Of a stretch of DNA of 64,000 bases, positions 1 through 12,400 are shown one piece after another (within the stretch, counting starts at the first letter, position 1; the number at the start of each line of letters is the position of its first letter). The DNA is from Neodiprion pinetum. Taxonomy: Eukaryota > Arthropoda > Insecta > Hymenoptera > Diprionidae. Under the pieces are notes generated by a model. The model was given only the letters and a program-made list of their open reading frames with translations. It ran no database searches and was not told the DNA's origin. The stretch spans positions 13,813,290 through 13,877,289 of the forward strand of contig NC_060236.1 of the NCBI RefSeq assembly GCF_021155775.2, read 5' to 3'. The position numbers and the translations under genes are program-made.

Positions 1-1292
1 TCTAAGCCTTTAATAATTGCTTCATGTAGAGAAGTTGGAGCTGCGAGCCTCAGATGATACCGAAGCTCCGGATTCCGAATCGCATTAATGAATTTCGCCC
101 GAGCTATCTGATCTCTAGCTTTTTCTGCACAATCAGTAAGAGAATGTCGAGCGAGACGTTCGATGTCATTTCCGAGAGAGGCTAAATCTTCCTTGGGCCC
201 TTGACGTCTATTTTCGAACTGAGTAAAATAAAGTTTGGAAAGATGTTCTTCGCCAAACCGGAGTTTAAGAGCCGCACAAATGCTGTCGAAATTTTCAGAA
301 TCCGAATCTGAAAGCGATCCAAGAACTACCAAAGCCGGACCAGACAAAGACGCTGTCAAATTAGCTGCTTTCTGGGACGGATTCCAACCATTAACCTTAC
401 TAATCATGTTAAACTGACGTTCGTATAGACTCCAAGCAGACGAACCGTCATACGAACCGGGCTTCAAATTCGATTGTTTCGAGGGCAACTCTACAATACT
501 CGCGGGAGGTACAGAGACCTGATTGAGTCCGAACGAGCTCTGAGTCTGCGGAGGGAGAACATTGACAGTTCCGCGCGATTTTAAAAAGGCCAGGAACTCT
601 GACTGAATATCTACGCTAGGATGAGACGACGCGACAGGAGGCTCAACTACTTCCGAAATATCACGTGACGGAACATCGTGGCATCGCGGAAAAGAGCTAA
701 CCTGAGCTTGTCGCGAGACATGAACAGGTGGAAAATTTTTAGCAACAGGGGGAATTTCGCCTTCCCCATAAATAGCGTCAGACCTTGATTGATCCGGAAT
801 TGAATGAATGGAGGTCCTCCTTGCCGGGACCGGGACTGAAGGAAGAGAAGTCCTTCTACTTGGGGATGGAACTGGGCGTATCGGGAATTCCTGCGGCCGC
901 TCCTGAAGCTTCTGCAAACCTTGCAGGATCCCGATCAGCGCCTGAGACACGATTTCTTGTTGTTGACGCTGTTGCGAGAGGAGTTCGTGCAGAAGATTCT
1001 GCTGTTCTTGTTGCTGCTGTTGTAGCAGTTGTTGATGTTGTTGTTGCTGTTGTTGATGTTGTTGTTGCTGTTGTTGATGTTGTTCTTGCTGCTGAATCTG
1101 ACACATCAGCAAATCTTGGTTTCCCTGGATGAGCTCTGCCGAGAGAGCTAGTTGGGGCTGGGGCTGAACCTCAGCTTCCGAACGACGAGAAATGGAAGGA
1201 AACGCTGGTTCAGGAGAACGCTGGCACGATGAAACGCGTCCGGCAGCTCGTCGCTCCGCGCGCGATGCTCTCAACGTAGGAGTTCGTTGCAT
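1..1292 (-). CDS. gag: Gag polyprotein of an LTR retrotransposon, partial at its C-terminus
   Basis: The frame starts at the ATG at 1290-1292 on the minus strand and is open for 430 codons to the window edge. Because it has no stop it is easily missed by ORF callers. The N-terminal third holds a glutamine/histidine tract of roughly 40 residues encoded around 1000-1100. A proline/serine-rich linker follows. The region encoded by about 1-450 looks like a retrotransposon capsid domain: a motif reading LKPGSYDGSSAWSLYERQF, then a helical stretch containing LRFGEEHLSKLYFTQFENR. Gag forms the particle that packages element RNA. No stop or frameshift is visible, so this part looks intact. The nucleocapsid end, if any, is off the window. 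Confidence 0.8.
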   Translation of the reverse strand, partial: MQRTPTLRASRAERRAAGRVSSCQRSPEPAFPSISRRSEAEVQPQPQLALSAELIQGNQDLLMCQIQQQEQHQQQQQQHQQQQQQHQQLLQQQQQEQQNLLHELLSQQRQQQEIVSQALIGILQGLQKLQERPQEFPIRPVPSPSRRTSLPSVPVPARRTSIHSIPDQSRSDAIYGEGEIPPVAKNFPPVHVSRQAQVSSFPRCHDVPSRDISEVVEPPVASSHPSVDIQSEFLAFLKSRGTVNVLPPQTQSSFGLNQVSVPPASIVELPSKQSNLKPGSYDGSSAWSLYERQFNMISKVNGWNPSQKAANLTASLSGPALVVLGSLSDSDSENFDSICAALKLRFGEEHLSKLYFTQFENRRQGPKEDLASLGNDIERLARHSLTDCAEKARDQIARAKFINAIRNPELRYHLRLAAPTSLHEAIIKGL

Positions 1293-1343
1293 TATTTTGA
1301 ATACTTCTTTACACTCAAAATCCACTCAAATGGCACAGAAGAG

Positions 1344-1361
1344 ATCCCGCTTCTGACACCA
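1344..1361 (-). other. Primer-binding site of the partial gypsy-type element
   Basis: TGGTGTCAGAAGCGGGAT lies one base inside the LTR on the minus strand. It has the TGG start expected for pairing with the CCA end of a tRNA primer. The same core (TGGTGTC.GAAG.GGGAT) is used by the endogenous retrovirus at 54006-54023. The tRNA identity was not determined. Confidence 0.75.
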
Positions 1362-1362
1362 A

Positions 1363-1661
1363 TGTTACAACGGGGGGAAATTACGAAAGATCTAAGAGAA
1401 TCAAAGAGTTCTCTGTGCGATTTCAGCGAACGCCGAGCCAAAGAAGTCTCACGAACAAGGAATATTAGACAGAAAATGGATGTATTTTAACACAAGCTCT
1501 CTTTTTAAAGTCTAGAGACTGACTGTTTTTACAATAATATCGGTTGACGCAGCAACCTTATTCTTTTTAAAGACATAAGAGGTTTATAAACGTCTTTTAT
1601 CTATGATGACTACTAGATCATTTAAAAGGGGACACAACGGGTGATTTTACCCTTTGTAACA
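1363..1661 (-). repeat. 5' LTR (299 bp) of the partial gypsy-type element
   Basis: The LTR has TG..CA ends with a short terminal inverted repeat (TGTTACAA / TTGTAACA). It abuts a primer-binding site on one side and satellite DNA on the other. Only one LTR is in the window, so its age cannot be judged. Confidence 0.8.
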
Positions 1662-2350
1662 ATATATATTTATTGACATATATTTATATATATTCACATA
1701 TATTTATATTGTACATCCATATGATAGAATATAAATGAAGGTAATTAAGGTAAATCATGTAATAAAATAAAAAATGATTATGTATGAAAAAAATTATAGA
1801 AAAATAAAATAAAATAAAAAGTTAGCGAATAATTGAAAATATTTAGGATTTTTCAAATAATCATACATAATTTTGAAAAATTGAAATAATGTAAAAAAAA
1901 ATTTTTTTTTTGAATTTCCCTTTTTTTAAAAGTGAATTGCGAATTATAATTCACATATACATGTATACACACACACGCATGTATATATACATATATATAT
2001 TTATTCACATATATTTATATTGTACATCCATATGATAGAATATAAATGAAGGTAATTAAGGTGAATCATGTAATAAAATAAAAAATAATTATAAATAAAA
2101 GAAATTATGAAAGAAATGGTATGGAATAAAAAGAAAGCGAATAATTGAAAATATTTAGGATTTTTCTAATAATTATACATAATTTTGAAAAATGGAAATA
2201 ATGTAAAAAAAATTTTTTTTTTGAACTTTCCTTTTTTTAAAAGTGAATTGCAAATTATAATATACATATACATACGACACACACACGTATATATATATAT
2301 ATATGCATATATATATATATATATATATACATATACGTATATATATATAT
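1662..2350. repeat. Satellite DNA, about 2 units of ~311 bp
   Basis: Each unit contains the block catccatatgatagaatat (starting about 1715 and 2026, 311 bp apart), a run of A/T with a T9-10 stretch, the block aagtgaattgcgaattata, and ends in TA/CA microsatellite (acacacacgcatgtatat). The YIYIY-type reading frames here are microsatellite translations, not genes. The second unit is nearly identical to 27460-27788. Confidence 0.9.
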
Positions 2351-4420
2351 TGTGACGTGGATTTTTCTGCACCTCGGTCACTCGGAGAAAATAACCGAGA
2401 ACTTACCGCGTACACAATAATTTGGCGTCCGTGAGGTATCCTGGATCTGAAACAATATCGCAAAGTTTTTGTTGGGCGCCTGGCGTGATTAACACGCCTC
2501 GAAATCATTAATACGCTATTCCTCGGGCATATGCTCGATAGCTCAGTACCGCGGAGAGGGGAGGGGTAATTTTTGGAGAGAGAGAGAGACACTCGAAATA
2601 CACACGCTATTTAACAAAAGTAACAGAAAATCTCATATTTCATAATAGCGGTGATACAAAACAAAAGAAAAATATAATTCAAAAATCGCTCATCGCGAGT
2701 CTGAAACTAAATAGAAAATTACACGTAACCTACTCTATGTCTTACTCTAATGAGCTCGCGGCTCCCTAACTAAAACGTCACTCGACGATCACAAACATCC
2801 TCATACGCAATTCTCAAAACGTCACTCGACGATCGCAACATCCTCATACGCAATTCTCAAAACGTCACTCGACGATCGCAACATCCTCATACGCAATTCT
2901 CAATTCGCAAATTCGCCATTTGTTCTCCATGGCGATGATTGCTCGAAACGAAACTGAACTAATTATTTGACGGTGCGCCGTCAGGTCTCACAACTTAAAT
3001 CACCATGCTCAAACTTCTCGTCTCAACTGCTGCGCAACGCAACGGCAATTTCGACTATACATCGCCTAACCTCGACTAAACACTATCTTAACTAGACGTA
3101 AACTTAACTAAGCGCAAGCATCACTACATTTAACTTCAACTATACACAAGCTCAAAGTAACTCAACTCAACCTACATTATTTTAACTAACGGGTACGGAA
3201 CTCAATGCAGGCGCAACTAAACGTAACCTAAACTATACGCAATCGCAACGCATTCGAACGTAATTCTTTTCAAAATACTCCAAAACGTTACCCGCTAATC
3301 CGAGCACTCCAATTCGGTGCTTCCCGACCTACTCGAGAGGTGACACAAAAAGAAAACGATAACGCGGCTCGACCCGGTACGGCGAAATTCGGCTATACTT
3401 GATTTCATTAACGAGAAAGATTCAACTAAAACCCGTGACTCTACTCAACTTTTTCAAAAACTCGAAATTGACTTTACTCTAACCCGCGTACTCAGGCTAC
3501 GGTCATCAAGCAAGAGAATCGGCAAAAGAATTTCGAGTACTTTTCTACAACGCAAATCCAAAACGGCTATCCGTTACTCGGCAAGCCTTTTCGCAATTAT
3601 GCTCGAAATTCAATCGCGGGGATAGAAGCAGCGCTTACCTTCTACATCCTTGCAACCCCCTTTCCATTCCCTTCGCGATTTTTGGGCGACTCCATTGCTT
3701 CGCGGAACTCCCCCCAAAACGTGACTACTAATCACGACCGCCAGAACTAGAGTGGTTTCAAAAACCTACCACCTGCCGCAACACGGATCTCGATACGCCA
3801 TCCCACACGTGACGTCATACCCCCAAGAATACGCAATAATCGATCCGTCATCGATTTCGTCGATCGCGCAACTCGACGCGCACCTTCGATAGCATCGCTG
3901 CGCAGAACTTAAAGCTAGCTCGCAATGTCGTCCTCCGCGCAGCTCCATGATGTCTGGGCGGTGAGCGTGGTGCTCCCTCGTCGCTAGTCGGTCCGTCGCA
4001 AGTTCGCTAATCAATTGTTGGTGGGGTGAAGGGGAAGAGGCTGCGGCGCGCCGGCCGCCAGCGGGAATCGCGTCCACCTTGGATTCCCGCGATGCGGGGA
4101 TCTGCGTCGGCTCCCCCTCCGCAGCCTCGACATCCTTCCTTCGCAATTGTTGCTAGTCCGCCATTTCACACTTTCCTCGAAATCGGTGTGGACTTCTTGC
4201 CTGATGCGGTTGTAGCTCGCAAAATAAAAAAAACAAAAATAACTGAAATATCTTACGCTGGTCGCTAAAGTGTCCCCTCTCGTAGTTTCGGATGCGTGAC
4301 TCTAGTCCTGGCGCTCTTTTCCAAAAACTTCGCGACTGAATTTAGGAAATTCCTAAATTTTTGATTCCGCCCAGGGTTCAAAGAGCCCCTTGTAACAGGC
4401 ATCAAAAATGCCACGTTACA
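2351..4420 (-). repeat. Solo LTR (2070 bp), relative of the LTR at 29926
   Basis: It begins TGTGACGTGG and ends CCACGTTACA. Read on the minus strand, both ends match the LTRs at 29926-31932, and stretches of the interior also match (for example the CCCTGGGCG region and the GGCGGCCGGCGCGCCGCAGCC block). There is no internal element DNA, and satellite with atat lies on both sides, so it is a solo LTR left by LTR-LTR recombination. It has diverged from the young element in its middle. No gene is supported; the 126-codon frame in it is LTR sequence. Confidence 0.85.
2774..2902. repeat. 43-bp minisatellite, three copies, inside the solo LTR
   Basis: Units contain cactcgacgatcgcaacatc and catacgcaattctcaaaacg in tandem with a 43-bp period. 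The sister solo LTR at 28213-28383 has four copies, which accounts for the whole 43-bp length difference between the two LTRs (2070 against 2113 bp). Confidence 0.85.
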
Positions 4421-4421
4421 A

Positions 4422-4454
<33 letters not shown>

Positions 4455-4750
4455 TCATTTACATATATTTATATTATACATTCATATTATAGAATATAAA
4501 TGAAGGTGATTCAGGTAAATCATGTAATGAAATAAAAAATGATTATAAATGGGAAGAATTACGAAAAACTGAAATGAAGTAAAAAATAGGCGAATAATTA
4601 AAAATATTTAGGATTTTTCTAATAATTATACATAATTTTAAAAAATTGAAATAATGTGAAAAAATTTTTTTTTTCCGAATTTCCCTTTTTTCAAAAGTGA
4701 ATTGCGAATTATAATATGCATATACATATATACACACACACGCATGTATA

Positions 4751-4792
<42 letters not shown>

Positions 4793-5422
4793 TTTACATA
4801 TATTTATATTGTAAACCATATGCTAGGATATAAATGGAGGTAATCAAGGTGAATCATGTAGTAAAATAAAAAATGATTTTAATTGAAAAAAATTATAAAA
4901 AACTGAAATGAAATAAAAAGTGAGCAGATAATTGAAAATATTTAGGATTTTTCTGATAATTATACATAATTTTAAAAAAATGAAATGATGTGAAAAAAAT
5001 TTTTTTTTTGAATTTCCCTTCTTTTAAAAGTGAATTGCAAATTATAATATACATATACATATATACACACACACGCATGTATATATACATATATGAATAT
5101 ATATATTTATATATATATATATATATTTACATACATTTATATTGTACATCCATATGATAGAATATAAATGAAGGTTATTAAGGTGAATCATGTAATAAAA
5201 TAAAGAATGATTATGAATGAAAAAAATTATAAAAAAATGGTATAAAATAAAAAGTAAGCGAATAATTAAAAATATTCAGGATTTTTCTAATGATCATACA
5301 TAATTTCAAAAAATTGAAATAATGTAAAAAATATTTTTTTTTCCAAATTCCCCTTTTTTTAAAAGTGAATTGCGAATTATAATATACATATACATATGTA
5401 TATATATATATATATTCACATA
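4421..5422. repeat. Satellite DNA, about 3 units of ~333 bp
   Basis: Same family as 1662-2350; the tagaatataaatgaagg block recurs at about 4490, 4825 and 5158. The first unit (gtatatattcatttacatat onward) matches the satellite after the young LTR element at 40977. This shows that both segments were the right flank of the duplicated solo LTR. Confidence 0.9.
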
Positions 5423-7865
5423 CAGGGTGACCACGATAAGGTGGCCACCCCCCTCCAAAATCTAGCCGTGTGATAATTTGAGAAATTTTTTGCATAATTT
5501 TTAAAGGATTTGCGACGATCTCTCCGATAGTGAAGTCAAAATTTTTTTAGAAACAACCGTTTTTGCTCGCGAAAAAAAAATTTTCGATTTCGAGACCAAA
5601 AATAGGGTTTAATTTTTTTTTCTGAAAATACGCAAAATCCTGAGCGCGGATATCAAAAATTTTCCGGGATTCGTCAAACCAATTACCCAGAAATAAATCT
5701 CAAAATTCGAACTTTTTGTCGAAAATTCGGTACTAACTGGCGGAACAGGTGGAATTGAAATATCTGGCAAAATCGACCAGCGCCAACTTCACCCGAGTCC
5801 AGGTAGCGGTATACGATATGTCATTGACGATTCTGCGCGATGAGTTTCGTTGGACTGACTTTCTCTGTTTGCAGCTAGGCGAGCGGCAAGATTAGTAGTT
5901 TGAAAATATCTGCATTGAGAGAAGCGTGACAAAAACGTCTGCATTTAAAATTATCAATGATAATTACACGAAAGCAGCATAACAGGAGGTTAACAAGCAT
6001 TTTGTTATCATCGGTTGCCAGTGACAACCGTTGTAGCACGGAGGTTAGCGAACGCTCGCGCGTGGCCGATCCGGCCGATCAAGATCCCGCTATTACCGTT
6101 TGCCGACGCGGCGACGTCGAGATGATGTAGCGCAAAAATTGAAATTCTTTCGAAAATGATCATCGAATCATCCCGATTCCGTCAAAGTGCAGCATTATTG
6201 ACAAAGGCTTATCACTCTTATTTTACACAAAAATGATTTGAAGAAACGAACAGAATCCACCCGAATTTTGACAGTGTATTGCTTGTTCGTCGCAAAATTC
6301 TAGGTCAGTTTATTTATATTCTGGAGAACGATGCGCGAAAATTGGTTAATTCTGACACCGTGTATTCACTTTCGTACGTCGAATATTTCCGCGGCAACAA
6401 AGCACATGGGTGGCCGACTTTTCTGTGATTCTAGTAGTAACAATGAGCGCAATATTGCCACGACCCAGCGTTATTTTCACGCAATGATCAAACCGGGGAC
6501 AGTAAACCACGGTTCGAAATTATTTTCGATGAAAATATGCCGTTGCATTCTGGAATTTCGTTAATTGTCCGACAAATTGATACGTAATGCGTAAGAACGA
6601 AATGACTCGCATTTGTTTAGAACGAAACCCGTCCATTGCTCTTTACTTCAATACGAAAATCGTACTATTCTTATCCAGATGACATAAGTATGTACGAAGC
6701 ACGACAGGCTGAGGTATCGTTAAAGTACGGCGAAAGTATGGCCGATGTTATGACAGAAGTAGAAGCATGAAGGAATAATCGTCAGGTTATGATTCATCTA
6801 CCTTTTACCTGTGATTTTTCCATTTCGTGGGCGACAAAGACAGTATTTTGTCGTAAATGCGATCGCTACGCTTCACTTTCCATTTCAATTCAATGACAGT
6901 TCGTCAATGACAATAATTAGCAAACTCATATTGAGTTTGTAAACCGATGCAGAGATTTGATACTTAATTCTATACAATTCCTTACAGATATGGTAATACA
7001 AATGTTTGATTGGTTTTTACATGTGCAATGAAATATTTTGTTTCATTCAAAATATGTACAATGCGTAAATTCGGGAATCCGTTATTTTTTCGGATCGCGC
7101 ATAGTATTGCACAACAGAATTATGCACCTTCGATACTCCTCTTATGTTAATCCGTCCTCCTCGCTGAAAATTTTTTCAACGAATGCTGAAATTTACAGGG
7201 ACGCGGGCATAATATTTGCAATGTTGCCCGCTACATTTCATACATTGAATAATGCGTAATTACTTTTCACTGCGTAATAAATATTCTCCGGCATTGCTTC
7301 GTGTTTGCCTTTCCCGGTTGGACTCATCTCTGTCAAACTATCGTTGTCGAAGATAATTTTGAAGAGTGCTCGGTTCGTTTCTTTCCGACTCTTGTACATA
7401 ATCTCTGTGACGGCGGCCATTTGCACATTGTCAACCCACACGTCGTACCCTATGCTTAACCGTACTTGATGACAATTTAAAAATGATAATTATCTTATCA
7501 AAATTAGTGACCATTTAGTGTAAAAGTATTACCAACAGATCGTTTTCCGCTACTCGGTGCTGTTACTTTCAGGACAATTTGAAAAGTGTTCCATGAATTC
7601 GTTTGATTAACGCATTTATTCGTTTCTTTGTTTTAATTGCGACTGTAGTCGCAGTTTCATAATGTAGCTACACAACATTTTGTTGGAGACATTGAATTGA
7701 TGCATTATTTACTGAAAATTTAATGCATTATGAAACGGACGCAGCATTATTGTAAATGGTGTATTTTTTCACAGATCACGAGTGCACCACCTCGACATAC
7801 AAGTTTGAATTTCTGAATCGACGTGATCTGAGATACTGTATTCGCGCGTGTACATATAATTATTT

Positions 7866-8160
7866 TTAATTATTTAATTTATTAATTATTTATTGATTCA
7901 TTCATTCATTCATTGATTTAATTATTCATTGATTCATTCATTTATTTATTCATTGATTCGTTCATTGATTCATTCATTGATTCATTCATTTATTTATTCA
8001 TTCATTTACTTATTTATTTATTTTTTTTTTTTTTTTTTTTTTTTCTTTGCGTATGGCCAAATCGGTGGGGAAATCCTTTATGGACCGCCCTAGGTAGGGT
8101 ACCGTCACTCCCAGGAGTGTGGGACTCGCCTTACAGGATACCCACTAAAACCACCACCAA
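7866..8160 (-). mobile_element. 3' tail of a non-LTR retrotransposon or SINE, left arm
   Basis: On the minus strand the sequence runs GTGGTGGTTTTAGTGGGTA, a hairpin-like CCACACTCCTGGGAGTG segment, then a poly(A) run (T run at about 8020-8044 on the plus strand) and a degenerate AATGA-type microsatellite reaching about 7866. A conserved GGTTTTAGTGGGTA before a poly(A) tail recalls R1-like insect LINE 3' ends, but that family assignment is from memory and tentative. It is 5'-truncated and non-coding. Confidence 0.45.
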
Positions 8161-9280
8161 AAACCGTTCCTTGCTGTCGTCCACACCCCACGGAACTGTC
8201 GTCGTACCTGTTTTTGAGAATCAAATATCACGATTAGAACAATACGAGGCAAATATTTTGATAAAATTAAATCTAACAAACGGATGTGAACTAGACTTTT
8301 CACCATTTTCGTGACACCATTCTCGCGTTACAGAAACGCTGAAACTCAGGTTTATTTGGAATAAGATTCATTAGAGTTCAGTAGTATTCAATACGAGCCT
8401 GTAGTAAAAAGAAACTTGTCTTGTATTTCATTTCTGGTCTCGTTCTGTGTTACCGTCCGCCAAAAGCCATTCCTAGCTGTCGTCCACACCACACGGAATT
8501 GTCGTCGCATCTGTTTTTGAGAATCAAATATGAGGATTAGAAAAATACGAGGCACATATTTTGATAAAATTTGATTTGACATTTTTGAAACTACAGATGC
8601 ACTTTAACGTGCATCAAAAACAAGCGAATTTACACTCGACTTTTTACGATTTTCGTGACACTATTCTCGCGTTACAGAAACGCTGAAGCTCAAATTTCTT
8701 CGCAATAAGAATCAATCATTAGAGTTTTGTAGTGTTTAATACGAGCGTTTAATGGAAAGAAACTTGTCTTGCATTTCATTTCTCGTCTCGTTCTGTGTTA
8801 TCGTCCGCCAAAAGCCATTCCTAGCTGTCGTCCACACCACACGGAACTGTCGTCGCATCTGTTTTTGAGAATCAAATATGAGGATTAGAAAAATACGAGG
8901 CACATATTTTGATAAAATTAGATTTGACATTTTTGAAACTACAGATGCAGTTTAACGTGCATCAAAAACAAACGAATGTGCACTCGACTTTTTACGATTT
9001 TCGTGACACCATTCTCGCATTACAGAAACGCTGAAGCTCAAATTTCTTCGCAATAAGAATCAATCATTACAGTTTTGTAGTGTTTAATACGAGCGTTTAA
9101 TAAAAAGAAACTTGTCTTGCGTTTCACGTCTGATTTTGCCAGCTCTTCGTGTCCGCCGACAGCCGTACCTTGCTTATCCTCGAGATCCCACGGGACTATC
9201 GTCTAACCTATTTTCAACATTAAACAGCACAATAAGAAAAATACGAGGTGCCTTTTTGATGATAACGATTCCTATGTTAT
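8160..9280. repeat. 348-bp tandem repeat, about 3.3 copies, left arm
   Basis: The block around ctgtcgtccacac and aatacgaggcacatattttg recurs near 8180, 8475, 8823 and (degenerate) 9160. The two middle copies are 348 bp apart and nearly identical. They encode the same meaningless 64-codon frame twice. The array lies just downstream of the transposase stop codon, so it may be 3' untranslated or subterminal DNA of the element. Confidence 0.75.
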
Positions 9281-9470
9281 TCAAACATCATATACAGTTT
9301 TGTGTGCGGTAGAAAACGAAGAGAGTTTTGACGTCCCACCACTTCTGTTATACTATTTTCACACATCTGAGGATTTTTTTTTCAACCCTCTGAATAACAA
9401 TAATAATAATTCATGACAGTTTCGCGTTGTCAATCATTGAAGATTTGTAAAAAGAATCATATCTCACATT

Positions 9471-12400
9471 TCATTCCTGGTTCCGTTGCCTGAGGAGACG
9501 CTCGATGTGCCCTCCGTTCTGCTGGACAGTGAGTGCGAGCCGTTTCCGGATAGACCCTCGCACCCGTTGCATCTCCCTAACAGGAATAGCGGCACACGCT
9601 TCGGCGAGGCGGTGGCGCATGTCGTGTTTTGTTGTGGGGGCCCGTTCGTAGACGATTTCCTTGACTCTACTCCAGAACCAGAAATCACAGACGGTGAGAT
9701 CTGGTGAGCGCGCTGGCCACCTAACCGGACCTCTCGTACCGATCCAGCGCTCCGGGAACATGGCGTCCAGGATTGCCTTGTTCGCGTTACTGTTGTGGGC
9801 AGGGGCCCCGTCCTGCTGCCACCAAACCTGGTCCATACGGATGGGGTTTCCGTCCATCAGGCGGGGGAGTTCCTCGGTGAGTACGGTCGTGTACTTGGCT
9901 GACGTGAGATTTCCGTCGAGGAAAATGGGCCCGAGGATCCTGTCCTGTAATACTCCAACCCAGACGTGGAGCTTCCAACGGTGCTGGTTGTCCTGTTCGA
10001 CGATCCAGTGTGGGTTTTCCGGAGCCCACCAACGACAGTTCTGCTTGTTGACGAGTTCGAGGTTCGTGAACAGCGCTTCGTCCGTGAAGCACACGTTCCT
10101 GAAGAAATCGGGATCCTCCTGCAGACGCTCCAGTCCCCAGCGACAGTACGTCAGTCTTCGTTCGGCATCACCTGGGCACAGCTTTTGCACCGGCTGGTAC
10201 TTGAACGGACGGTTCAGCTCGCGTGCGATTTTTCTCACAGATTCTCGAGGAACCTCTGTAGGGAATTAATTACTCCTTTTAGAAAGCACGAAGAGACAAT
10301 TATCGCATTGACCCCTAAATATACGTTGAATTTGTGTCCAGGATTGTCTCGTCTCTAATAAATCTCACCCAACAGAACGAGGTATGACTTGGTAATAAAA
10401 TTTCGCATCAAACCGACGGGGAAATATCTCGCCGAACTGACGAGTCAATGGATTTTCGGCTTAATTACAATTCACCTGGATGAATGTAGAATAACTTGAT
10501 TAATGAGAATTAACTGAATCACTAAATATAACTGAAATGTTTAGAATTAACTGAGACACAACTGAATTACGGAAAATTAAATCAAGTATATGGGCTATTC
10601 CGCGTCAACCGGATCAGTCATCTCTCAGATATTTTTTTAATTCGGCATGTGGATTGTGTGGGAGAAGTTAGATTCTTGTGCCAAAGCGCGAATCTCATAA
10701 TGCAAAATTCGATTTTTTATTAACAATAACAAATTAGACTCCCATTTTTTTCAAAAATTCATAACCTTGGCAAAGAATTAGATACAATATATTTTTTTTT
10801 CAAATTACGCGGAAAGCTCCATAGAATTTAAAAAAAATACGAAACGGTAAAAAAAAGTTGTTATCAATTGTTTATTTAACAATTAATTTTTCAAAGATTT
10901 TTAAAACAGTGACTGACACGATCAAAAAATTTTTTTTAAATTCCGACATGTTCCTTGAACTGTACTACAACCTGTGAATTAATTCCAGAGAGGTGTTTTT
11001 TTTCGTTTTCGAGTTAAAAATCATTAAAGGTGTCGATGCGCATGAAATTGCGGCGCGCCGAGTCTCTACGTAATGGCGGGCGGCCGGTTGCCGTCCACCG
11101 CTACACCGCGGTGGCGTCGCAGGGTTATTTCAGTCATTTTCACGATGTAGGACACGATTGGAGAATCTGAAAAAAATACTGTACCTTCACAAGGCCTGCT
11201 CAAAGCGATAAGTGAAGTTTCAAGAATGTGTTTTTATTTTAAAATAAGTAGCAAGTCATGTAATTATTATCATTTATGTGCCCTTTCATGGTGTGTAACC
11301 GTTATTTTGAATCTCTGTAATAAAAAAACGGTGAAAAACACATTCCTGAAACTTCACTTATCGCTTTGAGCAGGCCTTGTGAAGCTACAGTATTTTTTTC
11401 AGATTCTGCAATCATGTCCTACATTGTGAAAATGACTCTAAAATAACGCTACGAGGCCACCGCGGGGTAGCGGTGGACGGCAACCGGCCGCCCGCCAATA
11501 CGTAGAGACTCGGCGCGCCGCAATTTCATGCGCATCGACACCTTTAATGATTTTTTACTCGAAAACGAAGAAAAACTAAAGTCTGGAATTGATTCACAGG
11601 TTGTAGTACAGTTCAAGGAACATGTCAGAATTATAAAAAAATTTTTTGATCGTGTCAGTCACTGTTTTAAAAATCTTTGAAAAATTAATTGTCAAATAAA
11701 CAATTGATAACAACTTTTTTTTACCGTTTCGTATTTTTTTTTAAATTCTATGGAGCTTTCCGCGTAATTTGAAAAAAAAATATATTGTATCTAATTTTTT
11801 GCCAAAGTTATGAATTTTTGAAAAAAATGGGAGTCTAATTTGTTATTGTTAATAAAAAATCGAATTTTGCATTATGAGATTCGCGCTTTGGCACAAAAAT
11901 CTAACTTCTCCCACATAATCCACATGTCAAATTAAAAAATATCTCAGACATGAGTGATTCGGTTGACGCGGAATAGCCCATATTCAAATAACTTTGGGTT
12001 CATGCCAGAATTATATGTTTACAGAGAGTAAAAATTAAATAAAAATGTGAAATGAAGTAGAGTTAAGAAAAATAATTTGAATTAATTGGAAATGCGATAG
12101 AACGAATTCAAAACTTTTCAACCTCACTTGAATTAGCGTGAATTATCAAGAATTGAAATTTATGAATCGAAACGAATCAAGTTGAATCATATGAATCTAC
12201 CTCACTTGAAAGAATTGATTTCAAATAAGAAAATTAAGTTAAATCACATTAATTTATTCAGATTAATTCAACTCAAACAATTACCGTGTTACTCAAATCT
12301 CGAATTATTTCCCCCTCGCATGAAACGAACAGTTCAGGTTGCCCGCGCACCATTGATTTTAATTCGAATAACTAAAATACGGTTAATTCTGGTCAGTTGG

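Larger units (their letters stand above)
1..1661 (-). mobile_element. Partial Ty3/gypsy-type LTR retrotransposon, 5' part, runs off the left edge
   Basis: On the minus strand the order is LTR (1363-1661), primer-binding site (1344-1361), leader, then a gag frame that stays open to base 1. The LTR starts TGTTACAAAGGG and ends CGTTGTAACA, giving TG..CA termini. The rest of the element (pol, 3' LTR) lies outside the window. It is inserted in the TA tract of the satellite, so the flank is atatat and the target duplication cannot be checked from one end. Assignment to Ty3/gypsy rests on the gag type and LTR/PBS layout and is an inference. Confidence 0.85.

Noticed and set aside
2774..2902. Evenly spaced 43-bp repeats resembling a CRISPR array
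   Set aside because: Units are directly adjacent without unique spacers, copy number changes between two LTR copies, and the context is eukaryotic.
9661..10358. 202- and 130-codon plus-strand frames over the left transposase (mirrored at 22367-23064)
   Set aside because: They are antisense shadows of exon 3, which carries the catalytic motifs.
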